Below are positions 49,701 through 56,139 of a stretch of 64,000 bases of DNA, one piece after another. This DNA is from Antedon mediterranea (lineage: Eukaryota > Echinodermata > Crinoidea > Comatulida > Antedonidae), in contig NC_092677.1 of NCBI RefSeq assembly GCF_964355755.1, positions 12,176,601-12,240,600 on the forward strand, given 5' to 3'. How positions within the stretch are numbered: position 1 is the stretch's first letter; every line of letters begins with the position of its first letter. Below the pieces are notes generated by a model. That model saw only the letters and a list, made by a program, of their open reading frames with translations. It was not told where the DNA came from and ran no database searches. Both the position numbers and the translations under genes were made by a program.

Positions 49701-52700
49701 TCTTGAAAAATACCCGCCACAAAAATGCGAGGAGGCTTCGCATTTTCCTATCTCCTCCTACGATAATTGTTTTTAATAGCTGAAAACTGGTTGAACAGCT
49801 AGAGTCCAGCATCATAATGTTGAAGACAGGCCGATTTTCTTTAAAAAATACTATTTTGATAGATTTAATATACGATTATACAAATGTATTGATTTGCGAT
49901 GAATGGAACATCCCAGAGTTTGGTTTAACACAAGTAGGTAAATTTATGAGCCCTTGGTTTAACACATACGGTAGGTAAATATATGGGCCCTTTGAGAATA
50001 AACTTGCAATACTTTAACAATACTGTAAATGATATTTCAATCGATTATGACAGTGACAGTTTTAACAAAGTATTAAATCGCAAATGTTTTACTTTATTTA
50101 GAGGTATATTATTTATAGGCCTATAAAACATGAAAAAAAATATTTCGTTACTGAGTGGATAAAAAATATATTTAAAAATTGTTCCTCTTTGTACCTATCC
50201 GCTTTCCCATCCCTCAACCCTAATGTTACATACAAAACACAAATTGGGTTTCTTTAAATGAGTCCAAATCAAAAATTTAGACTCATTTTGTGATAAGTTT
50301 CTCCTTCGGAAGTAATTCCCAGGGTGCTAATTTTAGTTGACTACATAAATCATCGTTTCTATTTATTCGTTTCTGTAAACGACAATGTATTATAGTCCTG
50401 CGGTACGTACATTTGAAATCGCCAGTTTTGTTACGCTGAAATTACTGTGTATTCGAGAACCATCTGTGGGCACGACCTAGATGGTACGCGAGCGAAGCGA
50501 GCGTACCATCTAGTAAATAGAATTGATGATAAGCTTAGGACCATTATACCACCCTCACAGGCAGCATACTGTAAAGGAAGGAGTGTCACTGAACACGTGT
50601 TTACTCTCCGAACACTAGCAGAAAAAGCAATCACATCATCAGACTACGAAATAAATGTACTCATGTTAGACATGAGCAGTGCTTTTGATACTGTAGACAG
50701 GAAAAAATTAATTGATATAATATCTCACATCCTTGAACCAGAAGAGCTAAATATTATCAAAATTCTCATAGAACAAGTAGATCTTAGAGTAAGGATTGGA
50801 AAGGAAATAGGCGACCCAATTAAATCAAACATAGGAGTACCACAGGGAGACTGTCTTAGTCCCATCCTTTTCATTACATATCTAGCACATATCCTACAAA
50901 AATATGAACAAGAGCAACGTCAACAAAAACAATATACATACATATTTTTATTGGATCAACACATGCATATGAGGTAATATTCTACCAATATTGTGTATCA
51001 CTTTATAAAAAGCTATTTTTAAATTGTAGAAAATTTATTCAAAAATACCCAAAGATGGAAAAGAAATTAACATTTACAAAAACGATAATTACAACCAAAA
51101 ATTACAATCGAAATGTAGTTAAAAATTTAATATAAATGTCTTTAATAGCTTATTGAAACAGACAGTATGCTGTTCTCTGATGATGTTTTGTCATTGAGCC
51201 TTCAGAGGGTGAAATTTGGCCGAATTCGTCCGCCGAGGTCAATGTAATTTTCAAACCCCAGGAAGCTACTATATATTCCCGTACAGCGTACTGTGACATT
51301 ACTGGACGTGAATCCAGACTACCGTTGAGGATTCGTGGTGATGGTGTTGGTCCAAAATTTATGTTTTCTTTTGATTCGCTTGATATGGGCCATATTTACA
51401 TTAAACATTCAATATGCAGATGACTTATCTTTTGTATCTACCTCACAAGAATATATAAATGAAATAAATACAGACATTCCACGGTATCTACAAGACTATA
51501 ATCTAAAAGTTAACCCGTCAAAAACCGAAGATTTTAAAATAAAAAGGAAAGGAAATGAAGACTGGCGAAACTGCAAATTCCTTGGAAGTAAATTGGGAAC
51601 CAGAGAGGATGTTAATAACAGAAAACGTCTCGCATTAGCAGCTTTCAGCAAGATAAATCCCATACTCCAAAATAGAAAAATAACAATAAACCTGAAAATG
51701 AGAGTCTTCAACGTATACATTACAAGCATCTTTCTGTATAACTGTGGACAATGACAGCATCACTAAAAAGCGAAATCGATGTCTTTCAAAGAAAATTCCT
51801 AAAGAGAATAATAGGTATAAGGTGGCCGGAGAAAATAAAAAATGAAGATTTGTACAAAAGAACAGGAGAAAATGAGTGGAGTAAGAACGTAAAGAAAAGA
51901 AGGCTGACATGGTATGGTCACCTGCTCCGTTTAAATAAAAACACACCAGCTAAGATCGCACTCGGAGAGGCTCAGAGAAAGACCAAAAAACCAAAAGGAA
52001 GACCAAAAACAACATGGATGGCAAACATAAAAAAGGAAACAGAACTTTTCACACGCGGACCTATACACATGCTTGCTCAAAAACGTACTGAGTGGCGAAC
52101 ACAAGTGAGACGCGCAATGTCTAACGACGATTAGCGTTTTAGGAGGAGTGTTAAAAGATAGGACAGAATTTTTCAAAAGCCGGCGAGCAGTCTTAAAGTA
52201 TTAACAAGTAAACTGAAATTGCATTTTCTCGAGAACTACTTGTCCAAAAAACTTCATTTTTGTACAAGAGGCAAGAGTTATAATTTGTGATTTGAAATTT
52301 TGAAACAAAATTTGATTTAAAGTGCACGTTTTTTGATGCGAGTAGCTTAAAAAACCATATTCACTCGTTTGATTTTGGCGTTGCTGTTCTATTGTTAGTC
52401 AACTGAAGCTATTGTTAATTGAAAGGCTTGTTACATTACACCAAACTCGCATACACATGCTTGTAGTGAAATTAGCCTAAATCACAAACAGCATTAAGAC
52501 ACACAAATATATATATTTTTTTTTTTTTACCGGAGAAATCTTATGTAGGAGAATTTTACAGTAGGCGGAGGTATGCACTCTCAGAGTGGCTTTCTAGTTT
52601 GTTATATCTTTGTTAATTTTGTATTTTTATAGTTTATTTTGTATTTTCTGTTTGTATGTTTGAGGGTCCCTAATGATCAGCTCATGCTGGATGGATCACC

Positions 52701-55700
52701 CTCGTAAAATATTATTGAAATAAATGAATAAATAAATAAATTTCATAACATCATATAAACAAGGCATTCATATACAAATGCCAATACCCTTGTAGCACTT
52801 TGTAAATTGTCTGAAGCGGATTTTGAGGGAGTGCATCAGGCGCATGCCCACCTTATATTTCATGTAGAAAAATTGAAAATACACAAACGTAACATAAGTT
52901 GGGGACCCCTCATAAAACATCTCAAAATAAACGTGAATAATTCATTTATTCAATTTACATGTACATAAGGTTTGATGTAAAAATTTACCTGGCTACAATT
53001 CGCTATGCAGATGTTGGCCGACTGAATAGTCGATTGGTTTAGACTATGAATGAGAACATGCTTTGAAGTTTAGTTTTAGTTTCAGTTTAGTTTAAGTTGT
53101 TTTAAAACTATGTTTAAATGTGCCGTAGGGCCCCTCGGAAAAGCAGTTTTATTTTATTACTGAGAGGACTACCCTACTGAAAGAAAACGAAATAAAATAA
53201 AATAAAAAATAATGCATGTCGATGTATGGGGTTCAAATCCCATGAGCAACAAGTCACACAAATCCCAATCAGGTCTCAAGCTATTGTTTGTGCTAATGTT
53301 GGATATTAAATAATCGCACAATATTAAACACCAAACATTTGAAAATTTTAAAATAAATATACTTACCAACTGCATTTGCAAATAATGTTGCAATGACATT
53401 CAATGCCAACCAAACCTGAAATAAAAAACATTAATATAATAAAACCCTTTGAATAAACATGAACACAAATCGACAAGCAAACAAATAATATAAACATTTT
53501 TGTAATTAAGATTTTAACAGTGGCATGCAATGGTAAAGTTAAGTTGACTATTTCTATTGGCTTATAAGGAAAAGATACCTAGCCAATGATAGAATAGAAG
53601 GGCTCTAGTTTAACCAATCAAGATAGAGTCACCAATTCATGAAATCAGCCAGTAACAAGCTGTCATTAATTTGCCAATAAAAGAAAGGGTATACCATTAG
53701 ACACATAGGTGGAATTATTATTATTGTTCAGGTTTTTTCATAGGTAAGAACAGAAAGATATATATAAATTTACAGGAAAATTCGTGTAAATCACGCATTA
53801 CTTGATGGTATATAAAGTTGGTTCGTACTTTAGGTACTGATTTTAACTACCTAATATAATCCTGTTTACTAATTAAGTTAGATAGTTATTGACAACTAAA
53901 ACAAATTTAGCTTGAACAATTTGCTCCGATTGTGGTATACACTGTCTAATGGATGTCCATGCTGAAAAATACCTGCACACAATAATACAAGGATGCTTTG
54001 CATTTACCGATCTCCTCCTACGATAATTGTTATTGATAGTTCGAGTACAGCATCATAATGTTGAAGACAAACCAACTTTCTTTAAAAAATACTATTTTAA
54101 CAGATAATAACTGAATAAATGTATATGAACTAGAAACAGATTTAATATATGTTTATACAAACGTATTGTTTGGAAATGAATGGAACATTCTAATCTCATA
54201 TAAACACATATACAAATAAACTTTATTATACGTTTGTATTAATCAATAATTACAAAAAAAAAACGTTGTAGTGGTGTATTGTAACATGCTACTGTACTGT
54301 TTCAATCAACTGATAGTGACAGTTTCAACAAAGTATTAAATCACAAAATGTTTTACTATGTTTACTGGATACATTATTTATAAAACATGAAAACAAATAA
54401 ATTTCTGTTGAGTTGATAAAGAATATATTTAAAAATTATTCCTCTTTGCATCATCTGTCTCACATCTCTCAACCCTAATACATACAAAACATGAATTGGG
54501 TTTGTTTAAATTTCACTAACAAATTTGGACTCATTTTGTGAAGTAATTCCCAGGGTACTAATTTTAGTTGACTACATAAATCACTGTGTCTATATTGTTT
54601 GTTCCTGTAAACGACAAGTATTATATTCCTCTGCGGTACCAAACTGAGCATTGCATGCATTTAAAAATTGACAGTTTTATTTACGCTTAAATTACTGTGG
54701 GCATGACCTAGTTAAAGTAATTTTTCAAATTCTTAAAAAATGTATTGCATTCCCAAAAAAGGAAAAATAAGAATGAATAAAATAAAACTTTGTGGCATTA
54801 CAAATTTTGTAGTTTTAAGAAAAAAAAGTATGTTTATAAAAAAAAATATATATATAAAAATACCAGTTTATTATTGTTAATTATTAGGTTTACCATTTAT
54901 TTTTAATTTTTAAATTACACTTAAATGGTTTTTTCGAGATCTCATTTTTTCTCAAAGTTAAAATTTATTATCCAACATTAAATATGGCCTATTTAACAAC
55001 ATAAAGTTGTAATTATTTTTTCAGGGTGTACAAAATATATCTTTAAACTTCTTAGTGGAACCCAATCAAAATAACGATACAAGATTCCTGTTATATATTT
55101 AACTAAAAATATTCATACAGTATGTACTAGCCACTTTGAAGCCTATATATATGAACTTACACTTTAGGTGTATAAAGCTGTCTACAATATCAAACTAGTT
55201 TGTAAAAAAAAAAATATGGTAGTGATATGACCAAATATGGTAGTAATATGACATCATCAAGTCCATATATGGGCACATCAAATTTTTTTGTCACATAAAG
55301 TTTGATAGTGTAGACAAGGCTTTAGACAGGTCACTCGCAAAAAAAACTCAGTCAGCTACTCTCTTGTTTCGCATAAGAAGTGAAGGATTTAAGGAGCTAA
55401 ATCTGCTGATTTACCCAGTGGAATATGCCTTATTTTGACTACTAGGTTAAAACAATTTTCCTTAAATATTGTGGCATTACAAATACAATTTCTGGCGGGT
55501 AGGGGATCAATGGCTATCAGGTCCTCACAATAAATTCAATTTTATAGAAGCCCTTTCTGAACTTAGGGGGATGGACCTGTTCATAGTTTATCAGTTTTAA
55601 ACATTTTATTGGAATGAAATTGTCCTTGAAAATACATAGACAGGAAAATTAACCAAAATTTATGCTTTTAATTCTGCTGGTAAACTTAGATGTAAACTTG

Positions 55701-56128
55701 GAGTCTCCCACTTTTCTTTAAAGATGTATTGTCCCCCAAAAAATTAAGATTAATTTAATCATACTTTGAATAGGTTATTTTGTAGTTTTAATAAATGTAA
55801 TCACTTCCATAGAAAAAAAATGTTTTCACCTATAAAATAACAAAATAAATGGTTAAATTCGACCAAAAACCCATGGCTGGCAGCCAATTTGACTATTTTT
55901 TGCTTTAAATTACACTTTTTCAGGTAAATACATTCTGTTTTTATTCATTTTTTGGTCATAGTGGAACTATTATGATATTAAAATGGCATATACAACCACA
56001 AATGTTTTAAGAATTGTTTGTTTAAGTGGACAATACATCTTTAAAATATTTTTAATGTTAAAGTACATTTTTTAAATATATAAATTAGAAAAACTTACAT
56101 TACGAAAACCAGGCTGCAATAATGTCAT
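28659..56128 (-). CDS. Multi-domain C-type lectin/Ig/EGF receptor-like gene (3' end not seen)
   Basis: Assembled by eye from 17 exons with good splice signals; nearly every junction is phase 1. Predicted order: signal peptide; CTLD1 (47,499 and 36,903 exons); CTLD-like half (35,507) and linker (35,291); CTLD2 (34,376 and 33,579); linker; an Ig-like beta domain (32,610); an Ig V-like domain (31,819); EGF; CTLD3 (30,735 and 30,084); then two EGF-like exons and a Cys-containing exon. About 858 codons are visible. The product should enter the secretory pathway and act outside the cell, perhaps in carbohydrate recognition or adhesion. No transmembrane segment, kinase or terminal stop was found, so it continues left of 28,659 or is truncated by the repeat array. 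The Ig/EGF portion recalls Tie-type ectodomains, but I would not name it so. Introns reach 10 kb and hold nested transposons. Confidence 0.7.
28916..28996 (-). CDS. Receptor gene exon: EGF-like (5' border ambiguous)
   Basis: Encodes CYNGGNSYGSCTCSCPPGYS then GTRCEN, with donor GTGAG at 28,915. With the strong acceptor TTGTCCAG (start 28,996) the exon is 81 bp and phase 1-1, in frame with the previous exon. Homology to the sister EGF exons suggests the exon should start earlier, near 29,025, to include SCTKFSSDCPD, but that acceptor gives phase 2 and breaks the frame with the GTAAG donor at 29,135. Either the EGF is shortened or the gene is damaged here. Confidence 0.55.
29136..29261 (-). CDS. 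Receptor gene exon: EGF-like domain
   Basis: 126 bp, phase 1-1, acceptor TTTTTACAG, donor GTAAG. Encodes CSSGCPYCHGGHCDVSYC then TCVCPAGFSGAHCEP, with the C-x-C then C EGF core. Closely related to the EGF exon at 31,418, suggesting internal duplication. Confidence 0.75.
30084..30260 (-). CDS. Receptor gene exon: C-type lectin-like domain 3, second half
   Basis: 177 bp, phase 1-1, acceptor TGCTTCAG, donor GTTTGT. Encodes GNCHWLDCSPPSF, KKCGYFV, and ends FGYDFCFVKHMQYVCEIS, the CTLD disulfide and closing strand pattern (W-DC, CGYF, D-FC, YVCE). The usual EPN/QPD-WND calcium-binding sugar-site motifs are not evident, so Ca-dependent sugar binding is doubtful. Confidence 0.75.
30735..30938 (-). 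CDS. Receptor gene exon: C-type lectin-like domain 3, first half
   Basis: 204 bp, phase 1-1, acceptor CTTTTCAG, donor GTATGC. Encodes CYRFVTSSTPITWKDARLEC, then NGDLALIKTEAEIEYIQ and NKYWIG, a textbook CTLD N-terminal half ending in the WIG motif. Joins in frame to the exon at 30,084. Confidence 0.8.
31418..31552 (-). CDS. Receptor gene exon: EGF-like domain
   Basis: 135 bp, phase 1-1, acceptor CTTTACAG, donor GTAAAA. Encodes CPICYNGGRCHARSC then TCVCPPGFSGTHCEN. Six or more conserved cysteines and the GFSG-H-C ending support an EGF fold. Confidence 0.8.
31819..32076 (-). CDS. Receptor gene exon: Ig V-like domain
   Basis: 258 bp, phase 1-1, acceptor ATTGTCAAG, donor GTACGG. Encodes VEPSQRSVTVGLGETVTLTV, NNLRWRHNNKLIY, LTIVNARREDEGVYECYYQG. 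The core Trp (LRW), the D-EGVYEC motif and the C-strand are clear. The first Ig cysteine appears replaced (TLTVIAS), so the canonical disulfide is missing. Confidence 0.78.
32610..32909 (-). CDS. Receptor gene exon: beta-rich Ig-like module
   Basis: 300 bp, phase 1-1, acceptor TTCTTTAG, donor GTAAGT. Encodes about 100 residues beginning PPLNVHCSVLYSEKSVTCYK, with alternating hydrophobics near the end (VFQIRIELNG). Probably an Ig- or FN3-like fold, but no diagnostic motif is strong enough to decide. Confidence 0.65.
33320..33364 (-). CDS. Receptor gene exon: 15-codon linker
   Basis: 45 bp, phase 1-1, acceptor TTTTTTCAG, donor GTGAGT. Encodes AYMITPVQHHTSEIF. Short interdomain linker exon; supported only by the two good splice sites and matching phase. 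Confidence 0.6.
33579..33686 (-). CDS. Receptor gene exon: C-type lectin-like domain 2, second half
   Basis: 108 bp, acceptor ATTACTACAG. Encodes EAFDCVVFNGSSLKRSSC then DSKVHFICER, the last two CTLD cysteines. To stay phase 1 the donor must be GC (AGAG then GCAAGT), a rare GC-AG intron. A GT donor 4 bp further would give phase 2 and break the frame with the next exon. Confidence 0.7.
33812..34022. mobile_element. MITE-like element in receptor intron
   Basis: About 211 bp. Ends are imperfect inverted repeats: left ttaaggtcaactcaaacagc(gtc), right, read inverted, gtaaggccaacttagcgtc. GC-richer than the surroundings, with no coding capacity. Lies between the exons at 33,579 and 34,376. Confidence 0.6.
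34376..34624 (-). CDS. Receptor gene exon: C-type lectin-like domain 2, first part
   Basis: 249 bp, phase 1-1, acceptor AATTATAG, donor GTAAGG. Encodes CPNNFMYFQHSCYYHHD, NYHNAMEVCRQLDSSLLVIN, TQEELNTLMPYL, NNYFIGYHRR. Classic CTLD layout with cysteines and the YFIG (WIG-like) motif. Confidence 0.78.
35291..35353 (-). CDS. Receptor gene exon: 21-codon linker
   Basis: 63 bp, phase 1-1, acceptor TTATTCAG, donor GTAAGT. Encodes GWATNQQTDQNQDSSV then TMCQI. Polar linker between the CTLD-like half at 35,507 and CTLD2. It does not complete the preceding CTLD. Confidence 0.65.
35507..35764 (-). CDS. Receptor gene exon: C-type lectin-like half-domain
   Basis: 258 bp, phase 1-1, acceptor AATTTTAG, donor GTGAGT. 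Encodes CPKTWTLQGDVCRKKF, TWREANQFCQSEYGATLPIF and KNAEDMANLKEY, a clear CTLD start. The second half of the domain is not found in the following exons, so this looks like a half domain left by exon loss or an exon too diverged to see. Confidence 0.72.
36135..36474. mobile_element. MITE-like element, 340 bp
   Basis: Imperfect terminal inverted repeats of about 29 bp: left starts cagggcctgttcagacctac, right inverted starts cagggtatgttcagatccat. A third inverted copy of the terminus lies internally at about 36,180-36,207. Intronic, between 35,764 and 36,903. Confidence 0.7.
36903..37016 (-). CDS. Receptor gene exon: C-type lectin-like domain 1, second half
   Basis: 114 bp, phase 1-1, acceptor TCTTTCAG, donor GTAAGT. 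Encodes WKINNPVQHKTCTAME, HWYSIDCSEEGNWVCKV. The W-NNP, C-x14-C-x7-C and NWVCK pattern closes a CTLD whose first half lies 10.5 kb upstream at 47,499. Confidence 0.75.
37072..37647 (+). pseudogene. LINE reverse transcriptase C-terminal remnant
   Basis: About 190 codons in two frames. The first part (to 37,420) matches the post-RT thumb/C-terminal region of CR1/Jockey-type LINEs; the second part (from about 37,430) gives the conserved LCDRR-type motif and ends INNDLIVQ. The endonuclease and RT palm are absent. Confidence 0.7.
37881..40428 (-). mobile_element. Non-autonomous Helitron, long copy (2,548 bp)
   Basis: On the minus strand the element starts TCTATATATAAATTTACG and ends with a near-perfect hairpin (CCTAGATGGTACGC, loop, GCGTGCCATCTAG) whose last four bases are CTAG, followed by host T. 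The host base before TC is A. This is the canonical Helitron signature (5' TC, hairpin, 3' CTRR, A^T target). It contains internal duplications, for example 39,043-39,132 against 39,853-39,945 and 39,186-39,238 against 39,257-39,309. No protein is encoded. Confidence 0.85.
40780..43705 (+). pseudogene. Degenerate APE-type non-LTR retrotransposon
   Basis: The plus strand carries a near full-length but heavily mutated polyprotein. Endonuclease: INVRTASDDFVLNEIIDD (about 40,916), KLRVISAYAPTEYSPLSKKE (about 41,190), LILGDFNAT (about 41,300), then DHRLIITV (about 41,607). RT: FGFRSGKGCSDGIYVCRQLQ (42,418), FIDLTAAYDHVNR (about 42,519), GVRQGGNESPNLFNLY (about 42,690), YADDLVTFA (about 42,894), SKTETMVYNW and FKYLGVWMTYD (42,970-43,110). 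At least five frameshifts or stops break it. The FIDLTAAYDHVNR palm motif and GVRQGG resemble RTE/BovB-related or allied clades, but I do not assign the clade. Confidence 0.75.
44241..44615 (-). pseudogene. LINE C-terminal domain remnant
   Basis: Encodes DKTILKLFYNSVILSVI, KIKLNRIGNRAIRLVGEHLP, DETHALHKQFALMNSG, KTKRFRCSFVPNAIHLYN, the conserved tail of Rex1/CR1-type polyproteins. It belongs with the RT at 44,784 and is frameshifted from it. Confidence 0.8.
44784..45878 (-). pseudogene. Rex1/CR1-type LINE reverse transcriptase
   Basis: 364-codon open stretch. Visible: KVKPGKSTGPDGIGNRVIKY, WKTACISPIPKI, LNDYRPIAITSNVGKCLKK, DPLQFAYRSNRSVEDA, LYIDFSSAFNTI (palm motif A), IGTPQGSVISPMLFSL (motif B) and IIKYADDTVI (motif C, YADD). 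Catalytic Asp residues are intact. The stretch is flanked by frame breaks, so no full-length polyprotein can be made. Downstream, 44,241-44,615 carries the C-terminal domain in another frame. Confidence 0.85.
46153..47016 (-). pseudogene. LINE endonuclease (EEP) region, two frames
   Basis: From 47,016: SMILGNVRSLSNKIDELRAC, VMCFTETWLNN, GGGVCFYINKAW. After a break near 46,510 it continues as VCYIHPNAN, QIILGDFNK, LGNSDHNNI. These are the N, E, D-N and SDH motifs of the APE-type endonuclease of CR1-group LINEs. Upstream in a third frame lies a basic leader (46,910-47,113). Confidence 0.8.
47499..47744 (-). CDS. Receptor gene exon: C-type lectin-like domain 1, first half
   Basis: 246 bp, phase 1-1, acceptor TTTTTTTTAG, donor GTAAGT. 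Encodes GNSLYIFGNDTKTKEDIS, CAEKHSFMVYIESKEENYFI, STILGLYRSSHGTMKWDG. CTLD-like, with ILGLYR at the WIG position. It follows the signal peptide directly. Confidence 0.72.
48213..48373. mobile_element. MITE family A, copy 1
   Basis: About 160 bp with terminal inverted repeats: left aaagctctttcatcaaact, right agtttgatagtgtagacaaa then gcttt. Internal conserved blocks gatgtgcccatatatggaca and tatctgggcacatca are themselves inverted, so the whole can fold back. Confidence 0.75.
48628..49452 (+). pseudogene. LINE reverse transcriptase, N-terminal segment
   Basis: Open frame across the insertion junction. Contains a charged coiled region (NDEIKKLSQKQKKLRLEIN), KKLKNGKSPGPDEVHSELIK, GTIVPLHKPGK and NLRPVVLLNISRKILAICLI. 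Typical fingers/palm entry of APE-type LINE RTs. It is cut at codon CTT-ATA by the Helitron; without it the frame continues to NRIDDKLRTIIPPSQAAYCK. Confidence 0.82.
49453..50513 (+). mobile_element. Non-autonomous Helitron, 1,061 bp, canonical ends
   Basis: Begins TCTATATATAAATTTACG and ends with a 13-bp perfect-stem hairpin, CTAGATGGTACGC - 11-nt loop - GCGTACCATCTAG. The last four bases are CTAG. Host A precedes and host T follows. Excision gives ccttA-Taaatag, which restores the LINE reading frame, so both borders are exact. No coding capacity; it would have been moved by an autonomous Helitron elsewhere. Confidence 0.92.
50514..50940 (+). pseudogene. LINE reverse transcriptase, palm segment
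   Basis: NRIDDKLRTIIPPSQAAYCK, then VLMLDMSSAFDTVDRKKLID (motif A), IGVPQGDCLSPILFITYLA (motif B). Continues the frame interrupted at 49,452. Coding homology is lost at about 50,940 (QEQRQQ) and resumes at NIQYADDLSFV near 51,400. Confidence 0.82.
50940..51395. other. Unidentified ~455-bp insertion in the LINE
   Basis: Separates RT motif B from motif C (YADD), which normally lie close together. AT-rich left half and GC-richer right half (gaattcgtccgccgaggtca). I see no inverted ends or target duplication and recognise no family. Confidence 0.5.
51396..52134 (+). pseudogene. LINE reverse transcriptase, motif C and C-terminal segment
   Basis: NIQYADDLSFVSTSQEYINE (catalytic YADD), LKVNPSKTEDFKI, CKFLGSKLGT, then after one frame break near 51,750 the conserved tail IGIRWPEKIKNEDLY, RRLTWYGHLLRLNKNTPAKI and GRPKTTWMANIKKE, stop at 52,134. 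The WYGHLLRL and GRPKTTW motifs are usual at the C-terminus of RTE-related LINEs; clade not certain. Confidence 0.82.
52600..52741 (+). mobile_element. LINE 3' tail fragment with (AATA)n end
   Basis: Contains gggtccctaatgatcagctc, ggatcaccctcgtaaaa and ends in (GAATAAAT)n-like repeats (52,718-52,741), as in CR1/L2-type 3' ends. No coding part is adjacent. Confidence 0.55.
53085..53210 (+). mobile_element. LINE 3' tail fragment, second family
   Basis: Contains gccgtagggcccctcggaaa, a stem formed by ccctcgg and ctgagagg, gactaccctactgaaag and a terminal (AAATAAAAT)n. This 3' UTR-type fragment is about 160 bp from receptor exon 2. Confidence 0.55.
53367..53415 (-). CDS. Receptor gene exon 2: signal peptide core
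   Basis: 49 bp, enters phase 0 and leaves phase 1; acceptor TTTATTTCAG, donor GTAAGT. Encodes VWLALNVIATLFANAV, a hydrophobic core with a plausible signal-peptidase site after ANA. Confidence 0.7.
53757..54711 (+). mobile_element. Decayed third copy of the Helitron family
   Basis: Follows the 49,453 element nearly end to end with many substitutions and small deletions (start tatatataaatttacagg, internal tggtatataaagttggttcg, end gtgggcatgacctag). The terminal hairpin is lost after the first CTAG. Confidence 0.75.
54735..55048. mobile_element. Decayed copy of a MITE (family B)
   Basis: The left end ttaaaaaatgtattgcattc and the right end caaaatatatctttaaact are diverged versions of the inverted ends of the element at 55,717-56,044. 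The interior shares the order of AT-rich blocks. Confidence 0.5.
55173..55324. mobile_element. MITE family A, copy 2
   Basis: Left taaagctgtctacaatatca, right gtttgatagtgtagacaagg. Conserved blocks atggtagtgatatgaccaaa and catatatgggcacatca. Confidence 0.75.
55717..56044. mobile_element. MITE family B, 328 bp, in receptor intron 1
   Basis: Near-perfect terminal inverted repeats tttaaagatgtattgtcc and ggacaatacatctttaaa. Ends 54 bp from the donor site of receptor exon 1. No coding capacity. Confidence 0.75.
56099..56128 (-). CDS. Receptor gene exon 1: start codon and N-terminus
   Basis: ATG at 56,128 with a favourable context (ATCACCATG), ten codons MTLLQPGFRN, then a GTAAGT donor in phase 0 that matches exon 2. 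The two exons together give a 26-residue N-terminus resembling a signal peptide. The 5' UTR extends rightward for an unknown distance. Confidence 0.65.
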
Positions 56129-56139
56129 GGTGATTTTAC

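Larger units (their letters stand above)
48628..52146 (+). mobile_element. 5'-truncated LINE inserted with 7-bp target duplication
   Basis: Flanked by AGTGTTA at 48,621-48,627 and at 52,147-52,153. In array units the same site reads once, ctAGTGTTAaaag. The element starts directly inside a coding frame (no endonuclease), so it is 5'-truncated. RT frames run 48,628-49,452, 50,514-50,940 and 51,396-52,134. It is interrupted by a Helitron (49,453-50,513) and by about 450 bp of unrecognised sequence (about 50,940-51,395). Confidence 0.82.
48447..52597 (+). mobile_element. Composite Helentron-like element carrying nested LINE and Helitron
   Basis: Left end CCTCCGCCAAGGAGGTATA at 48,447, then (TTTG)n and a body. 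The right part contains GGCGGAGG (52,564-52,571), inverted relative to the left end, followed by hairpin CACTCT-C-AGAGTG and CTAG at 52,594-52,597, then T. An end sequence repeated inverted near the 3' side plus a terminal hairpin is the pattern described for Helentron-associated elements. The body on both sides of the inserted LINE matches the array unit at 1-15,194 (inverted relative to that array). Without the inserts it would be about 630 bp, close to the array unit length. Confidence 0.72.

Noticed and set aside
48585-52134. Reverse transcriptase as an intrinsic gene of a Helentron-like element
   Set aside because: The 7-bp AGTGTTA duplication at both borders and the intact target in array units show that it is an inserted LINE.
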